35,128 nt of DNA from a virus, in the IMG/VR virus record IMGVR_UViG_3300042887_004704, positions 1 through 35,128 of that record; one strand, given 5' to 3'. How positions within the stretch are numbered: position 1 is the first letter of the stretch; the number at the start of each line of letters is the position of its first letter. Shown one piece after another: positions 1-5,949 of the stretch. The notes beneath the pieces were generated by a model. The model ran no database searches and was not told the origin of the DNA. It worked only from the letters and a program-made list of their open reading frames with translations. The translations under genes were made by a program, and so were the position numbers.

Positions 1-149
1 GAGGTAGCCTCTTCTGCTGTCAAGAACAATTTATAATTGTTAGATGTAGCAAAATCTTCAGCCTGATTGAGATTTGGGAAAACATAATCCAACAATCGAA
101 AGTCATTAAAGTTCTGACCCGATAAAAAGTAATATTTATTCATTTGCAT
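1..149 (-). CDS. hypothetical protein, 3' part outside window
   Basis: Only the first ~49 residues are in the window. The reading frame is open from an ATG at 149 (or the next in-frame ATG at 143) to the window edge and reads MNKYYFLSGQNFNDFRLL from the second ATG. The stop of the upstream gene overlaps the first ATG as TGATG, which indicates translational coupling. A GGTGGTG run ends that gene and would sit at Shine-Dalgarno distance from the second ATG, so the start at 143 is also plausible. I do not recognise the family. It is the last visible gene of the operon that starts at the promoter near 749-777. Confidence 0.6.
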   Translation of the reverse strand, partial: MQMNKYYFLSGQNFNDFRLLDYVFPNLNQAEDFATSNNYKLFLTAEEAT

Positions 150-535
150 CACCACCAGCTAGTATAAAAAACATAAAGTCCATCACCTATTGCTCGTTTA
201 GCCTGATAAATGAAATCAATATCATTTTCAATTGATTTACTGTCAGGAGGATTATTACCAAAGAAAAACCCTTTTGTATTAGGAAGATTACCTTCTCTAA
301 CATTCTTCTCCAAATTTTCTAAATCTTCTAAAGTAAGCATAACATAATCACAATTGAACTCTCCTGTCCCACTCTTTTTGAAGAATAGTTCTTTCATCCA
401 TCCATGAAGATCATGATGCTTTCTCCAGTAAAATAGCTCATTCTTATCAAGTCCTTCTGTAAAGACTGGATTGATATCTTTCAATTCAACAACATCTTCT
501 TTTTTAACTGAATAAGCAAACATATCAAGTCCCAT
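149..535 (-). CDS. conserved phage protein of the MGLDM...GFFFG type
   Basis: The 128-aa product starts MGLDMFAYSVKK, has a YWRKHHDLHGWM segment, then GFFFGNNPPDS and ends in YTSWW. From memory this order (MGLDM start, W-R-K-x-x-x-x-H-x-W, G-F-F-F-G, S-x-W end) is typical of a small soluble protein common in tailed phages and sometimes mis-annotated as phosphoglycerate kinase. Its function is unknown. The start is supported by AGGAGT a few bases upstream. It lies 9 bases after the W-rich small gene and is coupled to the next gene through TGATG. Confidence 0.8.
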   Translation of the reverse strand: MGLDMFAYSVKKEDVVELKDINPVFTEGLDKNELFYWRKHHDLHGWMKELFFKKSGTGEFNCDYVMLTLEDLENLEKNVREGNLPNTKGFFFGNNPPDSKSIENDIDFIYQAKRAIGDGLYVFYTSWW

Positions 536-544
536 GAGATACTC

Positions 545-730
545 CTATATTAAACCATCACCATCCCAATACATAGACCAACGCCATGGCATCGACCTAG
601 TTAATTTTTTTCCAAAAATCCACCATGTAGAACGAACATGCCTAAAAGAATCAATATCTCTCCAGTTTGACATCATTCTCGATCCAGACCATTCTCTGGA
701 TTTAATAAATATATTTGATCTAATGATCAT
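545..730 (-). CDS. small W/R/S-rich protein, paralogue family member a
   Basis: A 61-aa product, strongly enriched in Trp, Arg and Ser, beginning MIIRSNIFIKSREWSG. It has a good Shine-Dalgarno site (AGAGGTG) before the ATG and lies directly behind the promoter at 749-777, so it is likely expressed. The start resembles those of the small proteins at 783-944 and 934-1104 (MI-x-R-x-N, then Ser/Arg/Trp clusters), and I treat them as a fast-evolving family. There is no recognisable domain, membrane segment or signal peptide. Function unknown. Confidence 0.6.
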   Translation of the reverse strand: MIIRSNIFIKSREWSGSRMMSNWRDIDSFRHVRSTWWIFGKKLTRSMPWRWSMYWDGDGLI

Positions 731-748
731 GTCATCACCTCTGCCCTA

Positions 749-777
749 ATTATACCATAAAAACGGCAAAAAATCAA
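749..777 (-). promoter_or_regulatory. sigma70-type promoter
   Basis: On the minus strand TTGATT (777-772), 17 bases, TATAAT (754-749). It drives the small W-rich gene at 545-730 and the two genes after it. Confidence 0.75.
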
Positions 778-782
778 TGTGA

Positions 783-944
783 TCATTCATTAAATGACCA
801 ACATGCAGAACAAATGTATTCATTAAGGACAGAAAAAATTCCAAATCCAGAGTAAGAACAATGATTGTTCCATGACCTAGAAATTGATATATCTCTAGAC
901 CAACACCAATTAGTATGATTACAAGAATTTGATCTAAGAATCAT
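783..944 (-). CDS. small W/S-rich protein, paralogue family member b
   Basis: The 53-aa product starts MILRSNSCNHTNWCWSRDIS and contains ISISRSWNN, then CSYSGFGIFS and ICSACWSFNE. It aligns along its whole length with the preceding 56-aa product (about half the residues identical), and the DNA is visibly a tandem duplication. The frame stays open further upstream, but the paralogue alignment and the family MI-x-R-x-N start favour the ATG at 944. It overlaps the end of its paralogue by 11 bases. The Shine-Dalgarno site is weak. Function unknown. Confidence 0.55.
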   Translation of the reverse strand: MILRSNSCNHTNWCWSRDISISRSWNNHCSYSGFGIFSVLNEYICSACWSFNE

Positions 945-1104
945 TATAAGCCCAACACCACCCAGAACAGATTTGACCACGATGGTGTTCAGAAAAAACG
1001 GTAAAACCAGAGAAAGAATAATCATCATTCCATGATCTAGAAATTGATATATTTCTAAACCAAAAATGATATATGTGATTGTTAGAATTTATTCTAGTAA
1101 TCAT
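934..1104 (-). CDS. small W/S-rich protein, paralogue family member c
   Basis: The 56-aa product starts MITRINSNNHIYHFWFRNIS, followed by ISRSWNDDYSFSGFTVFS and ICSGWCWAYNDS. It is the closest relative of the next gene downstream. The ATG at 1104 lies in a 26-base segment that also occurs inside the 463-aa gene upstream (1664-1689), so its translation start appears to have been copied from, or to, that coding sequence. A GGA 11 bases before the ATG is the only Shine-Dalgarno candidate. Function unknown. Confidence 0.55.
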   Translation of the reverse strand: MITRINSNNHIYHFWFRNISISRSWNDDYSFSGFTVFSEHHRGQICSGWCWAYNDS

Positions 1105-1125
1105 GGTTAGATTCCATAGTAATTT
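1100..1125. repeat. 26-base direct repeat, copy 1
   Basis: Bases 1100-1125 are identical to 1664-1689, in the same orientation and 564 bases apart. This copy covers the start codon and leader of the small gene at 934-1104 and touches the stop codon of the 463-aa gene. Confidence 0.9.
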
Positions 1126-2515
1126 ATTTAATTGTCTGGGCAATATGTTGGTGCAATTGATTGACACTCATATTCAATTTCTGTGCTATCTGTTGCATGA
1201 TACTAGGCAACTGATCTAGATCCATTGTGGTCGGTTTCGGAATCCCAGCTTTTTGATATAATTGGTCCATAACACCATTGTTGTTAGCAATTCTCCATAA
1301 TAGATTTAAGTAATGTTGATTCTGTTTATATCTTGCTAAGACAGATAAGGCTTGCTTTTGCAAGTATTCATCATTGTCAGCATGTTGGGCTAAAGTCCAG
1401 AATTGCTCCCAATTCCTCTTAGAGAATTTACTATAGTCAAGATTCGGTAAAATTTCCTTCAACTGCGTAAGTCTTTTAGAATCGCCAAACACATCATCAG
1501 GTGTTGTCTGATACTTATCTATAAATTGTTTCAGATTAGCATCCCACAATTCTTGCTTGAATTCTGTGCCATATTTTTCGGTATAAGACTTGGAAAGTTC
1601 ATTCCTCATAGATTGATCCATATCATCCCATTGCTGAAACAATCCAGAATATTTGGATTTACTATCATGGTTAGATTCCATAGTAATTTCTGAACGAATA
1701 TCTCTGCCACCATAATCTTCTGGGGTTTTACCCACTTTCTTTATGCTCCAATAAATCTGATCAATCTTTTTATCATACCAAGTTGCTTCACCTTGTACAT
1801 CACTGGTATTTCTGAGTCTCTTCAAAAATAAACCTTGATCTGGTTTATTGCCAGTGTGACGATTAACTGCACTTAATTGATTTCGAGGTATTTTTTCCAC
1901 AAGCAAATTAAACAATGTTATGATGCTATCTTGCCAGTCTTCCATAACATCTGACTGCTCAGGTGAATAAAAAAATAAAGGCTGTACAATTTTATCACGC
2001 TGCATAGCCTCCCAATCCCAAGGTAAACTAGCAAAAGCCTTTACATATTTCTTTGGAAATACCTCTTCTTCATTTTCATTCTGAGAATATGCCTGTTGGT
2101 AATTACTCGTTTTTGAGTTCAAGAGTCTTAGCAAGACTTTGTCATTACCTGTTTGGACAACATCACTATCTTTTGTCATTGCTAAACATTTTGCTTTATC
2201 GCCAGATAGCCATGCCGCAGTTCCCAAGTAGTATTTTGCTTCGCCCGGACTTTCTTGCCGAGCCTGCTGTGCAGCCTTTTTCATCATACTTACTGCTAAT
2301 TTTATGTCGCCAGAAAAAGCATGTCTTTGCGCTTCATGCCAAGTATCAACCCAATCATTGCTCATCGGGTTGCTGTCGCCTTGATACTGTTCATCGCTCT
2401 CATTCAGCCATTCGGCAAAAGAAAATTTATTTTTTTTAACACAATTTGGAACAGTTCTATTACCTTTCTTTTTCATTCCTACTTGCTTATAGCCTTCCCA
2501 ACAAGCTTCATTCAT
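1124..2515 (-). CDS. 463-aa phage protein with GYKQVGMKKKG...VPNC tag and CTS-like segment
   Basis: The N-terminus carries two short modules. Residues 5-25 read CWEGYKQVGMKKKG...TVPNC, a peptide I remember from marine T4-like phage proteins. Residues 31-42 read FSFAEWLNESDE, matching the capsid-targeting-like motif found at the N-terminus of about eleven other proteins here. The rest is hydrophilic, helix-rich and Trp-containing with no recognised domain; residues ~60-110 (a helical stretch ending before AWLSGDKAKC) look TPR-like. GAGGT lies about 9 bases before the ATG. It is third in the operon starting at 3109-3136. A virion-associated role is inferred from the tags only. Confidence 0.75.
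   Translation of the reverse strand: MNEACWEGYKQVGMKKKGNRTVPNCVKKNKFSFAEWLNESDEQYQGDSNPMSNDWVDTWHEAQRHAFSGDIKLAVSMMKKAAQQARQESPGEAKYYLGTAAWLSGDKAKCLAMTKDSDVVQTGNDKVLLRLLNSKTSNYQQAYSQNENEEEVFPKKYVKAFASLPWDWEAMQRDKIVQPLFFYSPEQSDVMEDWQDSIITLFNLLVEKIPRNQLSAVNRHTGNKPDQGLFLKRLRNTSDVQGEATWYDKKIDQIYWSIKKVGKTPEDYGGRDIRSEITMESNHDSKSKYSGLFQQWDDMDQSMRNELSKSYTEKYGTEFKQELWDANLKQFIDKYQTTPDDVFGDSKRLTQLKEILPNLDYSKFSKRNWEQFWTLAQHADNDEYLQKQALSVLARYKQNQHYLNLLWRIANNNGVMDQLYQKAGIPKPTTMDLDQLPSIMQQIAQKLNMSVNQLHQHIAQTIK
1664..1689. repeat. 26-base direct repeat, copy 2
   Basis: Identical to 1100-1125. Here it is inside the 463-aa gene and encodes the segment around TMESNHD (about residues 276-284). Recombination between the copies would delete the last ~560 bases of that gene. 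Confidence 0.9.
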
Positions 2516-2543
2516 AATTTTACCTCATTAAATTATATATCCC

Positions 2544-2876
2544 TTATTCAAACTTTGTAACATATCCACAACCAAACTTTTCGTGTAAATTTTTGCACCA
2601 TTTAATTACTTCTTCAGGTTGCAAATCTTTACTCATAGTAACTACGAAGTGCTGATCGTCTTTGTCTCTGAAGTATCCATCAAAACTATATCCATCAGGA
2701 ATGATTCTTTCTGGTGTACTATATTTACTGGTTCTCCAAAATTTAATAATAACAGAAAACTTTCTACCAATACTATCTTTTTCTGAATAACTCCAACATT
2801 TATCATGTTTATCATTTAAGTGATCATATGTTTTCTCAGCTTTAAATCCAGCGGAGATGATGTCTTGTTCTGTCAT
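2544..2876 (-). CDS. hypothetical protein, 110 aa
   Basis: The product begins MTEQDIISAGFKAEKTYDHL, continues with a beta-rich basic segment (GRKFSVIIKFWRTSKYS) and ends in a helical, Cys-containing part (VIKWCKNLHEKFGCGY). The frame is open for another 27 codons upstream, but the ATG at 2876 overlaps the stop of the preceding gene as ATGA, the coupling used repeatedly in this genome, so I chose it. No family recognised. Soluble, with no signal peptide or membrane segment. Confidence 0.7.
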   Translation of the reverse strand: MTEQDIISAGFKAEKTYDHLNDKHDKCWSYSEKDSIGRKFSVIIKFWRTSKYSTPERIIPDGYSFDGYFRDKDDQHFVVTMSKDLQPEEVIKWCKNLHEKFGCGYVTKFE

Positions 2877-3085
2877 GATTCTTCTTCCCAACAAGATGAC
2901 CACAATGAGTTCATTAATCCACAACAAGATAAATTCCATGTAGTAAATTTTGACCATCCAGATTCACAAACATATATTTTTTTACGATAATTCCAACCAG
3001 AAAAACCTTTACCATTAAAAACGCATCTATGATTACTATTGCTCCAAATTGAAGAGCAACTAAATGTGTTCAGCTTCATGATCAT
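2873..3085 (-). CDS. small W/C/S-rich protein, possible distant paralogue d
   Basis: A 70-aa product starting MIMKLNTFSCSSIWSNSN, with seven Trp and five Cys. It is the first gene behind the promoter at 3109-3136 and has an AGAGGG Shine-Dalgarno site. Its MI-x-K-x-N start and Ser/Trp clusters recall the small proteins at 545-730, 783-944 and 934-1104, although the similarity is too low to be certain. The ATGA overlap with the next gene supports it as a translated gene. Function unknown. Confidence 0.6.
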   Translation of the reverse strand: MIMKLNTFSCSSIWSNSNHRCVFNGKGFSGWNYRKKIYVCESGWSKFTTWNLSCCGLMNSLWSSCWEEES

Positions 3086-3108
3086 AGAATAACCCTCTTT
3101 GTAATTAA

Positions 3109-3136
3109 ATTATAACAAAAAGGATATTAGCGTCAA
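3109..3136 (-). promoter_or_regulatory. sigma70-type promoter
   Basis: On the minus strand TTGACG (3136-3131), 16 bases, TATAAT (3114-3109), just after the terminator at 3141-3173 and 24 bases before the ATG at 3085. Confidence 0.75.
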
Positions 3137-3140
3137 ACAA

Positions 3141-3173
3141 AAAACCACCTGTATTATTAGTACAGGTGGTTTT
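3141..3173 (-). terminator. Rho-independent terminator
   Basis: A 13-bp perfect stem (3141-3153 with 3161-3173) and 7-base loop. On the minus strand it is followed by further T residues, and it ends the two-gene operon starting at 3858. Confidence 0.85.
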
Positions 3174-3191
3174 CAGAAACTTGTTGATACA

Positions 3192-3506
3192 TCAATCATC
3201 TAAATTAAAATAAGCCCAATTTGGCTGATAAATCAGCTCTACTGCATTCAAACTGATGATTACAGAACTACCAATTGGATCTTCCGAGTTAGGCTTTTCG
3301 GAACTAGAAGCCCCAGAAGACTCTACAGCACGAGCTTGGGCAAGGACGCAGCAATCGTCAGTAACCTTGCTCAAGATGCCTCTGTAGTTGAATCTAGCGC
3401 ATAGAATGGCAACTGGTTGACCAATATACTCATTCATAATGGTAGCCATGTTACTACCAGTTGACTTCTCTGGTGATACACGGGAAAAAGTCCTTTTAAC
3501 AGCCAT
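3192..3506 (-). CDS. conserved protein, possible Sm-like fold
   Basis: The 104-aa product has a core starting at MNEYIGQPVAILCARFNYRG, then SKVTDDCCVLAQARAVE, an acidic Ser-rich linker and SSVIISLNAVELIYQPNW. The pattern (short N-terminal helix, strand, G-x-L-x-x-V-x-D-x-x-x-V-L strand pair, variable loop, hydrophobic strand pair) resembles LSM/Sm-like proteins; this is my inference. The upstream gene and this one form a two-gene unit with a 31-base gap and end at the terminator 3141-3173. AGGAG precedes the ATG. I recall similar proteins in Planctomycetota, which could point to the host. Confidence 0.7.
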   Translation of the reverse strand: MAVKRTFSRVSPEKSTGSNMATIMNEYIGQPVAILCARFNYRGILSKVTDDCCVLAQARAVESSGASSSEKPNSEDPIGSSVIISLNAVELIYQPNWAYFNLDD

Positions 3507-3537
3507 CTTGATACTCCTTTGTGTTAATAAAACCTAA

Positions 3538-3858
3538 TTAGTCAGCAACCTTACGTTCTTTTTCAACTGCGAGTGGATCGTACTCACGTTGACGTGATAC
3601 GCAAATCCATTCATTTTTTGGTAATGTGATCACGTCATGTTCATCATGACCGATCTTGATATCTTCATGTTCCGATAGAACATAGATATCTCCATTTTCA
3701 TCTACGAAAGATTGCATTTCGGAGATGGAAGGACTCATGATCTTATGAGAATGTCCTGTGACTTCTCCATAAGCTAGGATGTTGTCTGTCTTCTTCTTCA
3801 AATTGTTAGGAATATTCTTAACAGTCTTGAAGAAAATATCGCCTTGTCGTGCTTGCAT
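3538..3858 (-). CDS. conserved protein with GEVTGHSH and HDEH motifs
   Basis: The 106-aa product starts MQARQGDIFFKTVKNIP, has AYGEVTGHSHKI at about residue 30, HDEHDVITLP at about 71, and ends VSRQREYDPLAVE...RKVAD. The His-rich motifs on a small all-beta framework suggest a cupin-like metal-binding fold, but no activity is known. I remember proteins of this pattern from Planctomycetota and from phages. It is the first gene behind one of the best promoters of the window (3895-3923) and has a Shine-Dalgarno site, so it is probably made early and abundantly. Confidence 0.75.
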   Translation of the reverse strand: MQARQGDIFFKTVKNIPNNLKKKTDNILAYGEVTGHSHKIMSPSISEMQSFVDENGDIYVLSEHEDIKIGHDEHDVITLPKNEWICVSRQREYDPLAVEKERKVAD

Positions 3859-3894
3859 AATAAACTCCTTAACACCAGAACAACGAACACGATT

Positions 3895-3923
3895 ATTATA
3901 ACACGATCACCCACCTTTGTCAA
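3895..3923 (-). promoter_or_regulatory. consensus sigma70 promoter
   Basis: A perfect TTGACA (3923-3918), 17 bases, perfect TATAAT (3900-3895) on the minus strand, 37 bases before the ATG at 3858. Confidence 0.9.
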
Positions 3924-4008
3924 AAAAATTATTCAACTTGACTAAATTAAAATGTTGCTCAGATGGATATGTAGTTAGAACAAAACAATTGAGATACAGG
4001 AGTTTGTT

Positions 4009-4797
4009 ATGCCAACGTGTAAAAAATGTCAAAGTCACTTTCCAAATCATATCAAGATAGATGGTAAAGATAAAAATCTTAGTAACAGAAAATATTGTTT
4101 AGATTGTTCTCCATTTGGTTCTCATAATACCAAAAAATTAGAAACAGGAAAGATAAAACAAATAATAGAAAATAACGAAATAAAAAGAAAATGTATTAAA
4201 TGTAATGAATATAAATGTGTCAATCATTTTCACGAGATAAAGGGAAAAAGAAAATATTATTCTTATTGCAAAATTTGTTTGTATGAAATACAAAAAAATA
4301 GATGGCTAGATCGCAAAATGGAAGCAATAAAATTAATGGGAGGAAAGTGTGTAATCTGTGGGTATTGCAAAAACTATGCGGCAATGGAATTTCACCATTT
4401 AGATCCATCAGTTAAAGAAATGACATGGGTAAAAGCAAGGGAAATGAAATGGAATAAAACTATTGAAGAAATTAAAAAATGCGCTCTTCTTTGTGCCAAT
4501 TGTCACAGAGAAACACACAATCCAGATGCCTCATTGACACAAACAAGAGAAGCTAACCCATTATTAGTTAACACTTTAAAACCAACAGGAAATTGTCCAA
4601 ATTGTCAAACTGATGTTTACAATACGAAACATTGTTCTGTTCAATGTGCTGCTGCAAGTAAAAGAAAAGTTAATCGTCCAACAAGAGATGAATTGAAACA
4701 ACTTTTAGAAAAAAATAATTTTTTACAATTAGGAAAAATGTTTGGTGTTTCAGACAATGCAATCAGAAAATGGGTTAAATTTTATGATTTAAATTAA
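4009..4797 (+). CDS. HNH endonuclease with zinc fingers and C-terminal HTH
   Basis: The 262-aa product starts with a CxxC zinc-binding segment (MPTCKKCQSHF), a second CxxC pair near residue 62 (CIKCNEYKC) and a third at CKIC. The HNH core follows: CVICGY..., MEFHHLDP and CALLCANCHRETHN. A further CPNC...C segment and a C-terminal helix-turn-helix (LGKMFGVSDNAIRKWVKFY) complete it, as in free-standing phage homing endonucleases. It lies alone on plus between minus-strand genes, and its stop is three bases from the tRNA-Arg gene, as expected for a homing insertion. AGGAG precedes the start. It probably cuts phage-related DNA at a specific site. Confidence 0.9.
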   Translation: MPTCKKCQSHFPNHIKIDGKDKNLSNRKYCLDCSPFGSHNTKKLETGKIKQIIENNEIKRKCIKCNEYKCVNHFHEIKGKRKYYSYCKICLYEIQKNRWLDRKMEAIKLMGGKCVICGYCKNYAAMEFHHLDPSVKEMTWVKAREMKWNKTIEEIKKCALLCANCHRETHNPDASLTQTREANPLLVNTLKPTGNCPNCQTDVYNTKHCSVQCAAASKRKVNRPTRDELKQLLEKNNFLQLGKMFGVSDNAIRKWVKFYDLN

Positions 4798-4800
4798 TAA

Positions 4801-4881
4801 TACCGCTGGCGAGAGTCGAACTCGCATGGCTTTCGCCGTCCGCTTAGAAGGCGGATTCAGGTCCATTTCTGAGTCAGCGGC
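4801..4881 (-). tRNA. tRNA-Arg (UCU) with long variable arm
   Basis: The cloverleaf folds fully: a 7-bp acceptor (GCCGCTG with CAGCGGT, one G-T pair), D stem TCAG/CTGA with GG in the loop, anticodon stem TCCGC/GCGGA around loop CTTCTAA, and T stem GCGAG/CTCGC with loop TTCGACT. The anticodon UCU reads AGA (Arg). The variable region is 13 bases and forms its own GGC-GAAA-GCC hairpin, a class II feature not expected of tRNA-Arg. Position 8 is A rather than the usual T. CCA is not encoded. It follows the gene at 4946-5893, probably in the same transcript. Confidence 0.9.
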
Positions 4882-4945
4882 ATATTGTGTGAACAATTTG
4901 TTTCACTTGTCCACACAAGTATTATAGCAAATCTGAACCAATTTG

Positions 4946-5893
4946 TCAAGCGTCATCAATGTCTTCCTTCCATGATTCTCCTTCATCGTCGTCGTCTTCG
5001 TCGTCAAGATCATCATCTTCATCATGTTTTTCTCTAAGATTTTCCATAACTTCTTCTGGAATATCATTTGGATTTTCTTTGATCATTTTTACAAAATGGT
5101 AATATTTTTGAAGTTGCTGAATTGCTGCAAGAAAACTTTTTTCGACATTTTGGTATTCAAACATAATATTTCTAATATCTTTATTATTGTTAGCATATTC
5201 TCCGAGTACAGTTGTAACGATTTTGATTATGTACTGAATAACATTTGGATCTATTTCAATAACTTCTTGAATTTCTGGAGGCAATGATTGCTTTTGAACA
5301 TAATCATTTATATAGTTTTCATCCTTGACACTGCTTTCTTCTCTGATATACTCATAATATCCCTCACAGAAGTCTTTGATAGATTTAACGCTATCTTTGC
5401 CAAAGACTTTAATGAATTCTTTCATGTTATGCTTAATTGTGCATTTGTTTTCTGCTGGAAATATTTTTTCAATTTTAGTTCTATCACAAAATTCGCAATC
5501 TCTTTCTTTGTAATTACAAATTTTGCATCCATATTCTGCAAAAGTAAAAATAATTGAGGTTGCCAGCATATGAGTTGCGCCAAGGGGAATGGAATTCTTT
5601 TCCCCAAAGCAAGAGCATTTGAATTGTTCTCCCTTATCGTTCTCAAAATGCATGACATAAGTTTTAATGTTCTTTGCTTTTTCGTTTACAAATTTTTCTA
5701 TTTTTACCAAAGATATATTCTTTTTGCACATGAATTCTTCGAGTAGACCAGTCATAACATTTTCAAATACAGATCGTCCGTTCCCATGTACATTTTTATG
5801 TGCATTTCTATCTTCCATTTTGTAGATAGAGTTTTTAAGAGTTGTTGGAACAATTTTACCTTCATAGAAAAAATCAGAATTGCGCTTATTCAT
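4946..5893 (-). CDS. hypothetical protein with Cys cluster and acidic tail
   Basis: The 315-aa product has a possible zinc site at about residues 126-145 (C-x2-C-x6-C-x2-C, from CKICNYKERDCEFC), a mostly helical middle and a C-terminus of about 30 residues that is nearly all Asp and Glu. It has its own consensus promoter (5921-5949) and the best Shine-Dalgarno site of the window (AAGGAGGT), so it is probably highly expressed early. It lies downstream of the rIIA-like gene where T4 has rIIB and has a similar length, but I see no rIIB sequence similarity and do not assign it. tRNA-Arg follows in the same direction. Confidence 0.75.
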   Translation of the reverse strand: MNKRNSDFFYEGKIVPTTLKNSIYKMEDRNAHKNVHGNGRSVFENVMTGLLEEFMCKKNISLVKIEKFVNEKAKNIKTYVMHFENDKGEQFKCSCFGEKNSIPLGATHMLATSIIFTFAEYGCKICNYKERDCEFCDRTKIEKIFPAENKCTIKHNMKEFIKVFGKDSVKSIKDFCEGYYEYIREESSVKDENYINDYVQKQSLPPEIQEVIEIDPNVIQYIIKIVTTVLGEYANNNKDIRNIMFEYQNVEKSFLAAIQQLQKYYHFVKMIKENPNDIPEEVMENLREKHDEDDDLDDEDDDDEGESWKEDIDDA

Positions 5894-5920
5894 AACATGA
5901 CCTCCTTGTGGTGAACAACC

Positions 5921-5949
5921 ATTATACCATGTTTGACGACTGATGTCAA
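5921..5949 (-). promoter_or_regulatory. consensus sigma70 promoter
   Basis: Perfect TTGACA (5949-5944), 17 bases, perfect TATAAT (5926-5921) on the minus strand. The TGA stop codon of the upstream rIIA-like gene (5948-5946) is inside the -35 hexamer. Confidence 0.9.

Noticed and set aside
3938-3970. TTGACT on plus as promoter of the HNH gene
   Set aside because: No acceptable -10 box lies 16-18 bases downstream.
5024-5557. Phe-rich plus-strand ORFs
   Set aside because: They are antisense to the 315-aa gene and their composition reflects AT-rich complement only.
4946-5893. Assignment as rIIB because of position and length next to rIIA
   Set aside because: The sequence shows a Cys cluster and acidic tail and no rIIB-like helix-turn-helix start.
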